This document shows, in pieces, positions 62,185 through 64,000 of a stretch of 64,000 nt of DNA. Every line of letters starts with the position of its first letter. Position 1 is the stretch's first letter. A program made the position numbers and the translations under genes. A model generated the notes under the pieces. That model was not told where the DNA came from. It was given only the letters and a program-made list of their open reading frames with translations, and did no database searches. The stretch is from positions 1-64,000 of the forward strand of contig CAZPEP010000067.1 of the NCBI GenBank assembly GCA_964585685.1, written 5' to 3'. This stretch comes from JALHVH01 sp964585685. Its GTDB lineage: Bacteria > Acidobacteriota > Aminicenantia > Aminicenantales > Saccharicenantaceae.

Positions 62185-64000
62185 ATGAAAAAAGGTGCCC
62201 TGGTTGCTTTCGGCATGCTCATTATTTTTCAGGCGACCTTTGCGTTTGGCACCAGGGAAACCCGGTCTGGATTGACCCTGGATTGGATCTTCGATGGGAA
62301 CGCCCAGGCGAAACTGGGAATCCCTTCTTACATCTGGCTGAACGACGAGCGCGCCCTGCTGTTGGATGCGCGCCTGCCCGAGCAGGAACGGACCCTTGAA
62401 CTTTTCGATCCGAAGACAGGCCTTCGCCGGCCTGCCCTTGACCGGGCGAAGGTCCTGGAGCAGTTCAAGGCCCTCCTCGGTGAACGGGCGCCGTCTTTGT
62501 TGTCCTGGCCGGCCGCCGTGGACCTGAACGGGGCGGCGTTTGTCTATCTGACGGACGGAGACCTGTTCAGCGTCGAAGCCGCCGATTCTTCGGTCCGAAG
62601 GCTGACCCGGACGCCTGACCCCGAGACGAGCGTCGCTCTGTCGCCCGACGGGAAATGGGTGAGCTTCATCCGCCGGAACGATCTCTATGCCGTGGAAAGG
62701 GGGACGGGACGGGAGGTCCGGCTGACCGAGGGGGCGACCGAAACGCTCCTCAATGGGCCCTTTTCCTGGGTTTATTGGGAGGAACTCTACAGTCACGCCT
62801 CCGTTCCGTATCAATGGTCCCCGGACTCGACGGCGATCGCCTACCTCCAGACGGACGATTCGGCCGTCCCCCTTTCGGCCTACGTGAATTACGGTCCGCT
62901 GACGCCGGAGGTCGTTTATCAGCGGTATCCCAAGCCGGGCCAGGCGAATCCGAAGGTCAGGCTGGGCGTCGTCGAGATCGCTTCGTCGAAAACGGTCTGG
63001 ATGGACTGCGGGGAGTACGAATACCTGGCGCGCTTCAACTGGCTTCGGAACGGCCGGGAGGTCGCCGTCCAGACGCTCAACCGCAGGCAGTCGGACCTGC
63101 GGCTCCTGTTTGCGGACCGGGCGACCGGCGGGAGCCGGGAGATCCTGACCGAACACCAGGCGACCTGGATCAACCTGAACTATTCCCTCCATTTCCTCGA
63201 GGATGGAAAGCGGTTCATCTGGTCTTCCGAGCGCGACGGATACCAGCATCTGTATCTGTACGAAACGGGCGGCCGCCTTTTGACCCAGCTGACCCGAGGG
63301 GAATTCATGGTCGTCTCCGGGGTCCTGGTCACGCGCAACAACGGATTGGCGGGCGTCGACGAACGGTCGGGGTGGGTGTATTTCACCTCTAACAAGGCGG
63401 CGCTCCGGGGAAGGCACCTCTTCAGGGTCGGGCTCGACGGGACGAAGATGGAACAGTTGACCCGCGGGGAGGGGATCCGCACCGCCCGGTTCTCGCCCGG
63501 CATGAAGTACTTCTTCGAACAGTCTTCCAGTTCGTCCGAGCCCCCTGCGCTCTACCTGTGCCGCGCGGACGGGCGAAGGATCGCGACCGTGGCGGAGTCC
63601 GCAAAAAGCGCGCTGGAGGGTTTGGACCCGCCCCGTCCCGAATTCCTGACGTTCAAGGGCGAGGGAGGCATCGAGCTCCCGGCCATGATCACGAAGCCCC
63701 CCCAGTTCGATCCGGAGAAGAAACATCCCGTGATCGTGAGCGTCTACGGGGGCCCCGCGGCGCAAAACGTGGTCGACGACTGGTCCCAGGACCAGCTCTG
63801 GAACGCGTTTCTGGCCCAGCAGGGCTACGTCGTCTGCGTTCTCGAGGTGCGGGCGGGGATGTCCAGCAGCAAGGCACTGGAGACTCCGGTTTACGGGAAG
63901 GCTTACGGCATGGGGAACGTCCGGGACATCCTGGCCGGGGTCGAATGGCTCAAGAGCCTGCCCTACGTCGATCCGGAACGGTTGGGGCTCTGGGGTTGGA
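62185..64000 (+). CDS. S9 dipeptidyl-peptidase-IV-like peptidase (cut by right edge)
   Basis: 605 codons visible from ATG 62185, no stop before the edge. Leader ALVAFGMLIIFQATFAFG. A DPP-IV-type beta-propeller (about 90-480) contains FSWVYWEELYSHASVPYQW, with the Glu-Glu motif that anchors the substrate N-terminus. The alpha/beta hydrolase domain starts near 515 (VIVSVYGGPAAQNVVDDWSQ) and the window ends in LGLWGW, just before the expected G-x-S-x-G nucleophile motif. DPP-IV enzymes cleave X-Pro or X-Ala dipeptides from peptide N-termini. It follows the receptor and its terminator. Confidence 0.9.
   Translation, partial: MKKGALVAFGMLIIFQATFAFGTRETRSGLTLDWIFDGNAQAKLGIPSYIWLNDERALLLDARLPEQERTLELFDPKTGLRRPALDRAKVLEQFKALLGERAPSLLSWPAAVDLNGAAFVYLTDGDLFSVEAADSSVRRLTRTPDPETSVALSPDGKWVSFIRRNDLYAVERGTGREVRLTEGATETLLNGPFSWVYWEELYSHASVPYQWSPDSTAIAYLQTDDSAVPLSAYVNYGPLTPEVVYQRYPKPGQANPKVRLGVVEIASSKTVWMDCGEYEYLARFNWLRNGREVAVQTLNRRQSDLRLLFADRATGGSREILTEHQATWINLNYSLHFLEDGKRFIWSSERDGYQHLYLYETGGRLLTQLTRGEFMVVSGVLVTRNNGLAGVDERSGWVYFTSNKAALRGRHLFRVGLDGTKMEQLTRGEGIRTARFSPGMKYFFEQSSSSSEPPALYLCRADGRRIATVAESAKSALEGLDPPRPEFLTFKGEGGIELPAMITKPPQFDPEKKHPVIVSVYGGPAAQNVVDDWSQDQLWNAFLAQQGYVVCVLEVRAGMSSSKALETPVYGKAYGMGNVRDILAGVEWLKSLPYVDPERLGLWGW

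Noticed and set aside
62083..63765. 560-codon minus-strand frame opposite the S9 peptidase
   Set aside because: It would read through the terminator and has no domain; the plus-strand S9 frame is open to the edge with family motifs.

Overview
The window looks like chromosomal DNA of a high-GC, Gram-negative, peptide-degrading bacterium. The evidence is five outer-membrane TonB-dependent receptors with an N-terminal carboxypeptidase-regulatory-like domain, many exported peptidases with signal peptides, a lipoprotein, Tat-type leaders and sigma70-like promoters. Receptors of this kind, exported M28/P1/S8/S9 peptidases, non-pyrrolysine MttB-family methyltransferases and TPR proteins with a TolB-like domain are typical of Acidobacteriota-like lineages such as Candidatus Aminicenantes. 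That placement is inference from gene content; there is no rRNA or other marker in the window. No tRNA, rRNA or CRISPR array was seen.

Positions 1-12.9 kb are a dense toxin-antitoxin (TA) island. In order it holds AbiEi-AbiEii; an AbrB-like relic; a wHTH-MNT nucleotidyltransferase with a frameshifted HEPN partner; an orphan HicB; RelBE; a second, paralogous orphan HicB; an XRE-Panacea antitoxin with a RelE-like toxin; a second wHTH-MNT gene; HigB with a HigA fused to an ImmA/IrrE-type metallopeptidase; a solitary ribbon-helix-helix antitoxin; a deleted HicB remnant; VapBC; a RelE orphan toxin; a NYN-domain protein; a GHKL ATPase; and a complete RelBE pair closely related to the orphan. Most modules have their own TTGACA-type promoter overlapped by an inverted repeat. 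Decay is visible in several places: a frameshift, a deletion between short microhomologies, and antitoxin loss next to an 18-bp palindrome.

Positions 13-39.7 kb hold a membrane TPR/TolB-like protein; three TonB-dependent receptors; a C45-type Ntn hydrolase; a PhzF protein translationally coupled to an M28 (glutamate carboxypeptidase II-like) peptidase; an ankyrin lipoprotein; a histone-deacetylase-like amidohydrolase with a Tat-like leader; an MttB-family methyltransferase; an MFS transporter; an overlapping operon of lysine 2,3-aminomutase, M20 deacylase/peptidase and YfcC-type carrier; and a large Ser/Thr kinase with TolB-like and TPR parts, followed by a transposase scrap.

Positions 39.9-64 kb are peptide and amine catabolism: an operon of two P1 peptidases, an APC permease and a second MttB-family protein; a YheO/DauR-like regulator; a TonB receptor; an S8 protease; an M28 protease; an antisense zinc metalloprotease; a second M28 paralogue; a second YheO-like regulator; a fifth TonB receptor; and an S9 dipeptidyl-peptidase-IV-like enzyme cut by the right edge just before its catalytic serine. 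The regulator/receptor/secreted-peptidase order occurs twice. Together these genes suggest outer-membrane peptide capture, periplasmic hydrolysis, import of amino acids, and further conversion by KamA and MttB-family enzymes.
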